This document shows positions 7,315 to 16,168 of a stretch of 40,026 nt of DNA, piece after piece. This DNA comes from Ilumatobacteraceae bacterium (GTDB taxonomy: Bacteria > Actinomycetota > Acidimicrobiia > Acidimicrobiales > Ilumatobacteraceae), in NCBI GenBank assembly GCA_016463775.1, contig JAEMQQ010000011.1, positions 1 through 40,026 on the forward strand, given 5' to 3'. The notes below the pieces were generated by a model, which saw only the letters and a list, made by a program, of their open reading frames with translations, made no database searches and was not told where the DNA came from. Position numbers and translations under genes: made by a program. Positions within the stretch are counted from its first letter, which is position 1. Each line of letters begins with the position of its first letter.

Positions 7315-8580
7315 TCAGCTTGCGAAGACGTACTTGTCAAGCGTGTTGTCTGCACCGGCCGCACCGTAAGTGATGATGCGGAACGAGGCAGCTGCTGGCT
7401 CACCGGCTTCGACGAACTCGTACGGTCCACCAAGACCATCAAAGTCGATGTCGGTGCCTGCCTGAACGAGCGGGAGGCACGTTGCAAAGTCAGTGCACTT
7501 CTCGCCGTCTTTGGTGACGCCGTTGATCTGCGCGCCGATCGAGATGCCGTCGGCACAACCGGCGATTTCAGCAGCAAGTGCCGAGATCACGATTGCGTCG
7601 TAGGACTCTGCGCCGTAGTCGTACACGCCATCAACGCCTGCGGCGTCGAGACGAGCGACGAAGTCGCCGATCGTGGTGAGGTCAACCGATGGGGTGGTGC
7701 CCTTCATGCCGGCCAGGATGGAGACATCCGAGACCAACTTGTCGAGACCGGCAATGTTGCCGTCCACTCCGTACACCTTCTTGGCCGTTGGGCCAACGCC
7801 ACGCTCGTGCATGGTGTTAAGGATTGGGCCAGTCTCAGCGAAACCGACGATCACGATTGCGTCTGGGTTAGCAGCCACAACTTTGTCGACTTCTGCATCA
7901 AAGGCTTCAGTTCCTTCGGCGTATTCGATGAACTCTGGAACGGTTCCACCGGCAGCTTCAAAGTTTGTCTTGAAGGCTTCGGCAAGACCGACACCGTAGG
8001 CATCGTTGCGATAGAGCACGGCTGCGGATGCAGAACCTTCCTCAATGACGAGGTTGGCCAACACGCGACCCTGCAGCAAGTCCGAAGGAGCCGTACGGAA
8101 GTACAGGCCCTTGTCTTCGTACGTGGTGAGGGTTGGCGATGTGTTGGCAGGTGAAAACTGCACGACACCAGCCGAGGTGATCTTGTCGATCACGGTCAGC
8201 GAAACGCCAGACGATGCTGCACCGAGGATCACCTGGGCGCCGGCTGCAAGCAGACGGTCGACTTCGGTGTTGGCGGTGTCAGTGGTTGCGTCGCCTGAGT
8301 CACCCTGGTTGATTTCAACTGGGTTACCAAGCACGCCACCGGCTGCGTTGATGTCTTCCACTGCGAAGTTCGATGCCGCAATTTCTGGCGGCGCGAGGAA
8401 CGCGAGTGAACCGGTCACCGGAAGGATTGTTCCGATGTTGAGGGTGTTCACTGCACAGTCCGTCTCGACGGCCTCTTCAGTTACTTCCTCTGCCGCTTCG
8501 TCGTCGCCACCGCAGGCTGCGAGCACGAATGCTCCCGCTGCAAGCAGCGCGCCGAAACGACGCATGTTGCTTTTCTTCAT
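7315..8580 (-). CDS. ABC transporter substrate-binding lipoprotein (LivJ/LivK type)
   Basis: 421 aa. Residues 1-23 are a lipoprotein signal with lipobox VLAAC (C23), followed by an acidic GGDDEAAEEVTEE linker. The mature part is a type I periplasmic-binding fold: 'IGTILPVTGSLAFLAPPEIAAS', 'AGAQVILGAASSGVSL', 'TPSVDLTTIGDFVARLDAAG', 'DGVYDYGAESYDAIVISALA'. It should capture the substrate outside the membrane and pass it to LivHMGF. It is unusual in lying on the opposite strand, convergent with livF, with its own promoter region. GGGGGAG about 6 nt before the ATG is the ribosome-binding site. The substrate is not predictable. Confidence 0.9.
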   Translation of the reverse strand: MKKSNMRRFGALLAAGAFVLAACGGDDEAAEEVTEEAVETDCAVNTLNIGTILPVTGSLAFLAPPEIAASNFAVEDINAAGGVLGNPVEINQGDSGDATTDTANTEVDRLLAAGAQVILGAASSGVSLTVIDKITSAGVVQFSPANTSPTLTTYEDKGLYFRTAPSDLLQGRVLANLVIEEGSASAAVLYRNDAYGVGLAEAFKTNFEAAGGTVPEFIEYAEGTEAFDAEVDKVVAANPDAIVIVGFAETGPILNTMHERGVGPTAKKVYGVDGNIAGLDKLVSDVSILAGMKGTTPSVDLTTIGDFVARLDAAGVDGVYDYGAESYDAIVISALAAEIAGCADGISIGAQINGVTKDGEKCTDFATCLPLVQAGTDIDFDGLGGPYEFVEAGEPAAASFRIITYGAAGADNTLDKYVFAS

Positions 8581-8599
8581 TGTTCTCCCCCTAGGAGTT

Positions 8600-8625
8600 G
8601 GACGGCATCTGACCGTCCGTATATA
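8600..8625 (-). promoter_or_regulatory. Promoter/operator region of the receptor gene
   Basis: TATATA (8620-8625) is a possible -10 box on the minus strand; no good -35 is seen. Just downstream is an exact inverted repeat GGACGG-N7-CCGTCC (8600-8618) near the expected start of transcription. It could be a regulator site or a leader hairpin. Its place before the ribosome-binding site would allow separate control of the receptor. Confidence 0.4.
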
Positions 8626-8656
8626 GGTTCGGTCAGGCTACAAGCGATGATGCGGC

Positions 8657-9580
8657 TTAATGCCCCGCAGCCGCCTTACTGAGGCGGTCACGCAGGGCGT
8701 ATCCGAGACCCTCGGCAGGCGGCAAAAGCACATGAACAGTCGATACATCGGCGTCATCAAAGGCCCGCAAACTGGCATAGAGCCCATGCGCGGCCTGCAC
8801 CGGATCACTCGCACAGTCCAGGACGGGAAACCCGTCAGTGGGCACCTCGGATGCCAGTTCGTGGAGCACCAGACATGCCGCAGGGGCGTAGTGACGCTCG
8901 AGCATGCCCGATGCGCGCGACGGTCCGGTTGCATGATCAGCCAGCGTGACTGCCGCCGTTGCCAAAATACGCCGCACTTCATCGTGGGTGATGGCGCCTG
9001 GTCGCAGAATTTGTGGTCGAGCAAGCGTGCAGTCGACGATCGTCGACTCGACACCAATATCGCAAGGCCCACCATCGAGCACCAGCGCCACGTCGTGACC
9101 CAGATCGCGGGCCACATGGTGGGCGAGGGTGGGTGACACCAGCCCGAATCGGTTGGCGGACGGCGCCGCCAACGGTGAGCCGAGTTCGGAGATGACTGCG
9201 CGGGCAACGAGATGTGCAGGAACGCGCACCGCCACGGTGTCGCGACCACCGGTGGCAATCCGGCTGACAGTCTTCGCCGCGCGAACGATGACGGTGAGCG
9301 GGCCCGGCCAACACTGTTCAACGAGTGCCCGACATGCGTCGCTGACATCTCCCGCGAGTGCATCGAGTTGTTGGGTTTCGGCGATGTGCACGATGAGCGG
9401 ATGATCGTGCGGACGACCCTTGACGGCGAAGATCTTCTGGAGTGCAGCCCCATTGCTGAGGTCGCCGGCCAACCCGTACACCGTCTCGGTGGGCAAACCG
9501 ATCACATCTCCGCGCCGCAACGCCTCGACTGCGAGGGTGATGCCGGCCTGGTCGGCACGAATCACGCCTGTCATTGCCAC
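8657..9580 (-). CDS. Threonylcarbamoyl-AMP synthase, Sua5/TsaC type
   Basis: 307 aa. It makes L-threonylcarbamoyladenylate from threonine, bicarbonate and ATP for t6A37 tRNA modification. Residues about 5-195 are a YrdC domain with 'VIGLPTETVYGLAGD', the phosphate-binding 'KGRPHDHPLIVHI' and 'SANRFGLVSPT'. The rest is a Sua5-type C-terminal domain including 'SGMLERHYAP', so this is the long Sua5 form rather than the short TsaC. The open frame begins at GTG, but an ATG two codons in (9574) is an equally good start; neither has a clear ribosome-binding site. It starts 7 nt after the hydrolase stop, suggesting an operon. Confidence 0.92.
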   Translation of the reverse strand: MAMTGVIRADQAGITLAVEALRRGDVIGLPTETVYGLAGDLSNGAALQKIFAVKGRPHDHPLIVHIAETQQLDALAGDVSDACRALVEQCWPGPLTVIVRAAKTVSRIATGGRDTVAVRVPAHLVARAVISELGSPLAAPSANRFGLVSPTLAHHVARDLGHDVALVLDGGPCDIGVESTIVDCTLARPQILRPGAITHDEVRRILATAAVTLADHATGPSRASGMLERHYAPAACLVLHELASEVPTDGFPVLDCASDPVQAAHGLYASLRAFDDADVSTVHVLLPPAEGLGYALRDRLSKAAAGH

Positions 9581-9587
9581 GTCGTGG

Positions 9588-10301
9588 TCATGGTGTCAAA
9601 AACGCCAGCAGATGATCGATGAATTCAAACGCCTCCGGTGTGCGGAAGTGGTCGATGCCCTTCAGCGATTCGAGGCGGGCATGCGGAAACGAAGCGACCA
9701 ACGCGTCAGCCGGACCGGAGAAGTCTTTGTCGCCGAGGATGATGAGCATCTCGTTGTGGATCGCGCCAAGTTGCTCTTTGGTGACGGGTGTCTCGCGCGG
9801 GCGACGCAACACGGCGGCCAACGCCTGCGGATCGTTGTGGTCTTCGTTGCCGATCTTGCCGAAGAGACGCGCCACAACATCGCCGGGCTCGGCACGACCC
9901 TCAAGACCGGACAAGATGCGTTCTGATCGTGCGGGGTCGTGCGCAAAGAACACGCCGTCGCCAATTCCCGACAACACCACCTTGCCAAACGTGGCTGGTG
10001 ACTGCACCAACGCCCGCAACAAGGTGATCGCCCCGAGTGAAAAACCCACGGCGTCAACCCGAGCAGTGGCGGTCGTCGGTGTCGTTGCTGCAATGTGCGT
10101 TAACAAATGTTCCGCCAGGTGCGTGTACGCGAGGGGATCATGCGACTTGACGCTCGTGCCATGACCAGGCAGGTCGTAGGCCACGACCGGGCGACCTGCT
10201 TCTTGCAGCAGATCGACCACACCGGAACGCTGCCACGTGCGCTCGTACGACCCAGCCCATCCGTGTACCAAAATGAGCGGGAGTGGCGCGGCGCGGTTCA
10301 T
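9588..10301 (-). CDS. Alpha/beta hydrolase of unknown substrate
   Basis: 237 aa alpha/beta-hydrolase fold. It has the oxyanion motif HGWAGS (13-18), 'AYDLPGHGTS', nucleophile elbow GFSLG (86-90, Ser88) and a C-terminal histidine in GIDHF (His218), with an aspartate candidate in 'ILGDKDFSGP'. Size and motifs match esterase/lactonase/MhpC-like enzymes, and the substrate cannot be told. It is the first gene of a likely two-gene unit with the Sua5 gene, and is divergent from guaB1 across 80 nt. Confidence 0.85.
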   Translation of the reverse strand: MNRAAPLPLILVHGWAGSYERTWQRSGVVDLLQEAGRPVVAYDLPGHGTSVKSHDPLAYTHLAEHLLTHIAATTPTTATARVDAVGFSLGAITLLRALVQSPATFGKVVLSGIGDGVFFAHDPARSERILSGLEGRAEPGDVVARLFGKIGNEDHNDPQALAAVLRRPRETPVTKEQLGAIHNEMLIILGDKDFSGPADALVASFPHARLESLKGIDHFRTPEAFEFIDHLLAFLTP

Positions 10302-10345
10302 GTTGCTGTGGCATGCGCACTTTGGTGCGTAGCGCCTAACAGTAG

Positions 10346-11820
<1,475 letters not shown>

Positions 11821-11821
<1 letters not shown>

Positions 11822-12474
11822 TGTTGCCCGTCGTCGTTGCCATCGATGGTCCAGCCGGGGCTGGGAAGTCGACGATTGCCAAGGCACTGGCCCGGGCACT
11901 GAACATGAGTTACCTCGATACCGGAGCCATGTATCGCGGGGTGACGTGGGCGGTGTTGCGACGTGGTCTGCAAGCCACCGATGTGGAGGCGGTGGCACGC
12001 GTGGCGCGTGAAGTGGCATTCGTGCAGACGGCCGACTCGTTGCACGTCGACGGCATCGATGCAACGAGTGCGATCCGCACGCCGGAAGTCGACGCAGCGG
12101 TCAGCCATGTGGCGGTCAATTCGGCCGTGCGTGGGGAAATGCGTGAACGTCAACGCCAATGGATCGTCGAGCACGGTGGCGGCGTCGTGGAAGGTCGAGA
12201 CATCGGCTCGGTCGTATTTCCTGACGCGGCCCTCAAGGTGTACCTCGTTGCCTCACCGTTGGTGCGTGCCCAACGACGGGTGGCCCAACACGGGGGAGAC
12301 GTCGCTGAAATCACGCGGGCGATCGCCGAACGTGATCAACGCGACTCGAATCGTGACGACAGCCCGCTACGCCAGACCCCTGATGCTGTCGTGGTCGACA
12401 CCAGCGAGCGGACCATCGACGAGGTCGTGGCCGACATCCGACAGTTGCTCACGGCGCGGCGCAAATCGTCATGA
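11821..12474 (+). CDS. cmk: Cytidylate kinase
   Basis: 217 aa from the ATG that shares a base with the guaB1 stop. It phosphorylates CMP/dCMP with ATP. P-loop DGPAGAGKST at residues 9-18, 'YLDTGAMYRGVTWAVLRRG' substrate region, 'GRDIGSVVFPDAALKVYLVAS' and 'RDQRDSNRDDSPLRQTPDAVVVDTS' lid/CMP-binding motifs are all present. A longer open frame from 11710 only adds guaB1 sequence in another frame. It lies between guaB1 and plsC in a tight unit. Confidence 0.95.
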
Positions 12475-12491
12475 CGAAATACACGTCATGA
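12471..12491 (+). CDS. Six-codon relay ORF (MTKYTS) between cmk and plsC
   Basis: The cmk stop (TGA 12472-12474) overlaps an ATG at 12471 as ATGA. That ATG opens a six-codon frame, MTKYTS, whose TGA (12489-12491) in turn overlaps the plsC ATG (12488) as ATGA. The first nine bases, ATGACGAAA, are repeated exactly at the plsC start, inside a 13-bp direct repeat CGTCATGACGAAA. No Shine-Dalgarno sequence precedes plsC, so ribosomes leaving cmk could be passed on by reinitiation. It may equally be a by-product of a small duplication. Confidence 0.35.
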   Translation: MTKYTS

Positions 12492-13168
12492 CGAAACACG
12501 CGACGCGACTCGTCGGTCAGTCGCTGGCGACCCGAGTTCTGTATGTAGTCGTGCGCGACCTACTGCTGATTCTCTGCAAAATTTGGTTCCGCTATTCGAT
12601 CAGCGGCAAGGAACATCTACCCAAGACTGGCGCCTACATCATCGCGCCTGTGCACCGCTCGAATGTCGACTCGCCGCTCGCGTCATTTCTGACCCGCCGC
12701 CGCGCGCGGTTCATGGGCAAGGACTCGCTGTGGAAGTTCAAAACACTCGGCAAGTTTTTTTCGTTGCTCGGTGGTTTTCCGGTCACGCGTGGAGCAGCCG
12801 ACCTCGAGGCGTTGAAGCGTTGTGTGGCGGTGCTCGACGGGGGAGAACCACTCGTGATGTTTCCCGAGGGCACGCGACAGCAGGGCAACACCCTGCACCC
12901 ACTGTTCGATGGCCCGGCGTACGTGGCGTTGAAGCGCGGGGTTCCGATCATTCCGGTGGGCATCGGGGGATCAGAACAGGTGATGCGCAAGGGTTCCAAG
13001 ATGATCTGGCCCCGAAAATGTCATCTCACGATCGGGGCGCCGATCGTGGTCGAGCGAGCAAGTACGGGTCGTGTCGATCGCGAGAAGATGGCGGCGATCA
13101 CCGCCGAGCTCACCATTCGCCTGCAGGCTGCCTTCGACGACGCCCGCCGCCGCGTTGGTGCCGCCTAG
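12488..13168 (+). CDS. plsC: 1-acyl-sn-glycerol-3-phosphate acyltransferase family protein
   Basis: 226 aa. It likely transfers an acyl group to lysophosphatidic acid at the cytoplasmic membrane face. The HX4D motif is HRSNVD (His56, Asp61); 'GGFPVTRG', FPEGTR (125-130) and 'VPIIPVGIGG' are the other family blocks. A hydrophobic stretch near residues 13-33 anchors it. The start is the second copy of the duplicated ATGACGAAA; the longer open frame upstream is cmk in another frame. Its stop TAG overlaps the stop of the convergent M18 gene in CTAG. Confidence 0.92.
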   Translation: MTKHATRLVGQSLATRVLYVVVRDLLLILCKIWFRYSISGKEHLPKTGAYIIAPVHRSNVDSPLASFLTRRRARFMGKDSLWKFKTLGKFFSLLGGFPVTRGAADLEALKRCVAVLDGGEPLVMFPEGTRQQGNTLHPLFDGPAYVALKRGVPIIPVGIGGSEQVMRKGSKMIWPRKCHLTIGAPIVVERASTGRVDREKMAAITAELTIRLQAAFDDARRRVGAA

Positions 13169-14430
13169 CCGCGCAGAAATGCGCCGACGATGTTCGGTAA
13201 ATCGAGCGCGTCCTGCACCCCACACACTTCGCGCGCCGAATGCATCGACAGTTGCGGAACACCGACATCCACGGTGTCGATGCCGAGTCGAGTTGCCGTG
13301 ATCGGACCAATGGTCGAACCGCACGGCAGGTTGTTGCGCGACATGAATACCTGATGCGTCGTGCGCGCAGTTTTGCAGGCGGCCAGGAAGGCGACACTCG
13401 ACGCCGCCGAGGTGGCGTATCGCTGATTGGCGTTGCTCTTCAGTGCCACACCCCGGTTGACGAGCGGTGCGTGGTGGGGGTCATGGCGTTCCGGATAGTT
13501 CGGATGCACCGCGTGCGCGTTGTCGCACGACAAACATGCCGAGGCCGGCAGCATTGCCAGGTACTCACCCCGTGATTTGCCGAGGGCGTACGCCACCCGT
13601 TCCAGAACGTGTTCGAGGAGTGGCCCGGCAGCACCCGTCGTGCTTTCGCTGCCCACTTCTTCATGGTCGAACAGCGCCGCCACGGCGACACCCGAGTTAC
13701 CGGCCACAGCACTCATTGCCTGCACCGCTGCCCAACACGACAACTGATTGTCGAGTCGTCCGCTGGCGAGCAACGAACCATCGACGCCGATAACTCGCGC
13801 CGGTTCATGGTCGACGAGTTGGGCGTGCACGGCGAGCACATCACGGCGTGCGACACCGGCGAGGGTTGCGGCCAAATCAGCAATCGTCATGTCGGTCGTG
13901 CCGGTGTGCCACACGGGGCGCAGATGGGCATGTTTGTCGAGCACGACACCGCTTTCGTTGACACCACGGTCGAGGTGAATGGCGAGTTGCGGGAGGCGGG
14001 CGATCGCCTGCGTCGAACGAAACAAACGTCGTGAGCCATCGCGATGCACCACATGACCAGCGACAGCAAGATCGCGGTCAAGCCACGAGTTCAACAGTGG
14101 TGAGCCGTAGATCTCCACGGCGAGGGTTCCGAAGTTGCTGGCTGTACCTTCCGGATTCAATTTGAGGTGCAGGCCGGGCGAGTCGGTGTGGGCTCCGACG
14201 ATACGAAAATGGTCGTTCGCGCGCGGGGATGTAACGAAAGCGATGATCGCCCCATCGCGGGTGACGAAACCCTTCGTGGCGCGACCCACAAAGCTCGGAA
14301 ACTCGCTGGTCGCATCGAACCACACGAAGCCGGCCGCCAGCAGTCGCTCTACGGCGGTCGCGACCACATGATGCGACGTCGGTGAACCGTCGAGAAATGC
14401 GGTCAGGCTGTCGAGCGGTCGCTCAGCCAC
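13165..14430 (-). CDS. M18-family aminopeptidase
   Basis: 421 aa from GTG 14430, which overlaps the stop of the upstream small gene (GTGGCTGA); the frame is open to an ATG at 14502, but the family normally begins near 'PLDSLTAFLDGSPTSHHVV'. M18 enzymes are cocatalytic metallopeptidases that remove acidic N-terminal residues. Metal-ligand motifs are visible: GAHTDSPGL (His and Asp), FDHEEVGS (Glu-Glu), 'LSCDNAHAVHPNY' (Asp), and the C-terminal 'LSMHSAREVCG' histidine. The enzyme is cytoplasmic, with no signal peptide. It shares an operon with the membrane protein upstream and is convergent with plsC. Confidence 0.9.
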   Translation of the reverse strand: MAERPLDSLTAFLDGSPTSHHVVATAVERLLAAGFVWFDATSEFPSFVGRATKGFVTRDGAIIAFVTSPRANDHFRIVGAHTDSPGLHLKLNPEGTASNFGTLAVEIYGSPLLNSWLDRDLAVAGHVVHRDGSRRLFRSTQAIARLPQLAIHLDRGVNESGVVLDKHAHLRPVWHTGTTDMTIADLAATLAGVARRDVLAVHAQLVDHEPARVIGVDGSLLASGRLDNQLSCWAAVQAMSAVAGNSGVAVAALFDHEEVGSESTTGAAGPLLEHVLERVAYALGKSRGEYLAMLPASACLSCDNAHAVHPNYPERHDPHHAPLVNRGVALKSNANQRYATSAASSVAFLAACKTARTTHQVFMSRNNLPCGSTIGPITATRLGIDTVDVGVPQLSMHSAREVCGVQDALDLPNIVGAFLRG

Positions 14431-14722
14431 CGGGGATGTTGAACGGGATTTCGACCGTGACGTCACGCCCGAAGAAACTACAGGTGATATCGCTGGTATC
14501 ACCCTGTTCGACGCGGGCCTGAATCTTGGCGATGCACGCTGAAAGTGAATCGCGCTGGGTGAAACCGAGCCAGATCACACCGGCAAAGACGGCGACGAGG
14601 AGCAACTTGGAGACCACCGACGACACGAACTTGAGCACCACCAAGATGCCCAGCACCCCGACGACCATCGCTATGAGCGACGCATCACGTGCCGACTGGG
14701 CGTTGAACGATGAGATATCCAC
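14423..14722 (-). CDS. Small membrane protein of unknown function
   Basis: 99 aa from GTG 14722. Two hydrophobic segments are visible ('SLIAMVVGVLGILVVLKFV' and 'LLLVAVFAGVIWLGFT'), followed by an extracytoplasmic or cytoplasmic tail with two cysteines (SACIAK, ITCSFFG) and a hydrophobic end FNIPGG. I do not recognise the family. A longer open frame to 14962 would overlap the divergent DUF3151-like gene entirely and is unlikely. It overlaps the start of the M18 gene, which implies co-translation. Confidence 0.65.
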   Translation of the reverse strand: MDISSFNAQSARDASLIAMVVGVLGILVVLKFVSSVVSKLLLVAVFAGVIWLGFTQRDSLSACIAKIQARVEQGDTSDITCSFFGRDVTVEIPFNIPGG

Positions 14723-14753
14723 TGTGTCGGAAAGTCTGCCAGCCCGGCATTCA

Positions 14754-14759
14754 TAGACT
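14754..14759 (+). promoter_or_regulatory. -10-like box TAGACT before the DUF3151-like gene
   Basis: TAGACT matches TANNNT and ends 6 nt before the ATG, with no Shine-Dalgarno sequence; this predicts a leaderless transcript. Confidence 0.45.
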
Positions 14760-14765
14760 GCGCAT

Positions 14766-15197
14766 ATGAGTGACCTGCCAGTCTCGATGTCGCGCAGTGG
14801 GCCGCCCGAGACGGTGATGCCGACGATTGCCGTTGCGATCACGCACGCACTCGCGCAAGCCAATGCGGTGGCGCCAGAGCAACGTCGGGCGGCAGTCTCG
14901 CGGGTGGTCGCCGACCATCCGACGTGTTTGCAAGCCTGGGCGGCGCTCGGTAAAGCCAGCACGCCTGGTGTGGATGCCTACATGGCATTTCGCATCGGCT
15001 ATCACCGTGGGCTTGACCAGTTGCGGGGCAGTGGTTGGCGAGGTTCGGGTTTCGTGCGCTGGGCCCACGAGTCGAATCACGGCTTTTTGGAATGTCTCGA
15101 GGGTTTGGCATTCAATGCTGGCGTCATCGGTGAAACATCAGAGGCGATTCGCTGTGGGCAATTCCTCACGCAACTCGACCCCCGGGGTCGCGCCTAG
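14766..15197 (+). CDS. DUF3151-like protein
   Basis: 143 aa, cytoplasmic. The pattern 'HPTCLQAWAALGKA', 'AYMAFRIGYHRGLDQLRGSGWRGSGFVRWAHESNHGFLECLEGLA' and 'CGQFLTQLDP' matches my memory of the actinobacterial DUF3151 family, which has no known function. Length is typical. It begins a plus-strand run (MobA-like, rhodanese, RNase D). The start is set by a TANNNT box 6 nt upstream. Confidence 0.7.
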   Translation: MSDLPVSMSRSGPPETVMPTIAVAITHALAQANAVAPEQRRAAVSRVVADHPTCLQAWAALGKASTPGVDAYMAFRIGYHRGLDQLRGSGWRGSGFVRWAHESNHGFLECLEGLAFNAGVIGETSEAIRCGQFLTQLDPRGRA

Positions 15198-15208
15198 CAA
15201 CATCAGCC

Positions 15209-15817
15209 ATGAACATTCGTGCGGTGCTCGGCGCCGTGCTCGTCGGTGGTGAAAGCAAACGATTCGGCTACGACAAAGCTGCAGCACTATTCCGCGGTCA
15301 GACCCTCCTCGATCACCAGCTCGCGACGTTGCACGACGCGACGGTGACGCAACTGGCCTATGTCGGGGGAACATCGCGGACAGCGGTGGCGCACGGTGCT
15401 GTGCATGTGCCTGATGCAGTAAACGGGTGGCCGGCGGTCGGGCCCGAGCGTTCGGCATTGCTTGGGGTTCTCAGCGCATTGATGCATGCCGAGTCGGCTG
15501 GTTGTGATGGTGCAGTGATCATCGCCTGTGATGTGCCGCTCCTGACGCCGGCCACCATCAGCAGTTTGTGCGACGCACTCGACAGCGCCGAGATTGCGGT
15601 TGCATCTGCAGAACGCAGCCACTGGACGATCATCGCGGCGCGCACGAGCACCAGACCATTGCTCGAGCATCAGTACGAAACAGGAGTGCGCGCACTGCAC
15701 GAGGCACTCGCACATTGCAGGGTGCAACTCGTGCCGGTCGCAGAACACGAGTTGGTCAATGCCAACGATCAGAAAACGCTGCAAGCCATCGCTGAGTCGC
15801 CATCGGCGCATGGGTAG
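15209..15817 (+). CDS. MobA-like molybdenum cofactor guanylyltransferase
   Basis: 202 aa nucleotidyltransferase. The N-terminal 'GAVLVGGESKRFGYDKA' corresponds to LAGGxSxRMGxDKA, with Val and Phe replacing Ala and Met. 'ACDVPLLTP' is the metal-binding Asp motif and 'LVNANDQKTLQ' the usual C-terminal N-x-N-x-x-x-L. The 'GPERSALLGVLSALMHAE' segment replaces the common GPLAGLLAAL. MobA adds GMP to molybdopterin; this divergent member could use another nucleotide or substrate. No other molybdenum cofactor gene is nearby. The stop overlaps the -10-like box of the rhodanese gene. Confidence 0.72.
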   Translation: MNIRAVLGAVLVGGESKRFGYDKAAALFRGQTLLDHQLATLHDATVTQLAYVGGTSRTAVAHGAVHVPDAVNGWPAVGPERSALLGVLSALMHAESAGCDGAVIIACDVPLLTPATISSLCDALDSAEIAVASAERSHWTIIAARTSTRPLLEHQYETGVRALHEALAHCRVQLVPVAEHELVNANDQKTLQAIAESPSAHG

Positions 15818-15820
15818 GCT
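15815..15820 (+). promoter_or_regulatory. -10-like box TAGGCT before the rhodanese gene
   Basis: TAGGCT, whose first three bases are the stop codon of the MobA-like gene, ends 8 nt before the rhodanese ATG. No Shine-Dalgarno sequence is present, so a separate leaderless transcript is possible. Confidence 0.4.
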
Positions 15821-15828
15821 CAGCCGCT

Positions 15829-16152
15829 ATGTCGGTACGGGAAATCTCGGCGAACGAGCTCGACACCATCCTCGCGCGTGGTGGGGTCGTCATCGACGTG
15901 CGTGAACCCGACGAATTTCAGGAAGGCCATGTCAAGGGTGCGATTTCGATTCCGCTCGGCACGGTGCCCGAGGCCCTCGAGGCATTCCGTAAACCAACGC
16001 CGGTGTACGTGATTTGTGCCAGCGGAGGGCGCAGCATGCGGGCCTGCGAATTTCTGCATGATGCAGGGGTCACGAATGTGGTCAATGTTGCCGGTGGCAC
16101 GCTCGGTTTTGCGGCCCTCGGCAGCGAACTTGAAATTGGTAACGAAACGTGA
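15829..16152 (+). CDS. Single-domain rhodanese-like protein
   Basis: 107 aa, one rhodanese domain. 'VIDVREPDEFQEGHVKGAISIPLG' is the CH2A-like region and the active loop is C63-ASGGRS, a six-residue loop fitting sulfurtransferases. It should carry a persulfide on C63. The donor and acceptor are unknown. It ends 16 nt before the RNase D start. Confidence 0.9.
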   Translation: MSVREISANELDTILARGGVVIDVREPDEFQEGHVKGAISIPLGTVPEALEAFRKPTPVYVICASGGRSMRACEFLHDAGVTNVVNVAGGTLGFAALGSELEIGNET

Positions 16153-16168
16153 CGGCCAAGGTGCTTGT

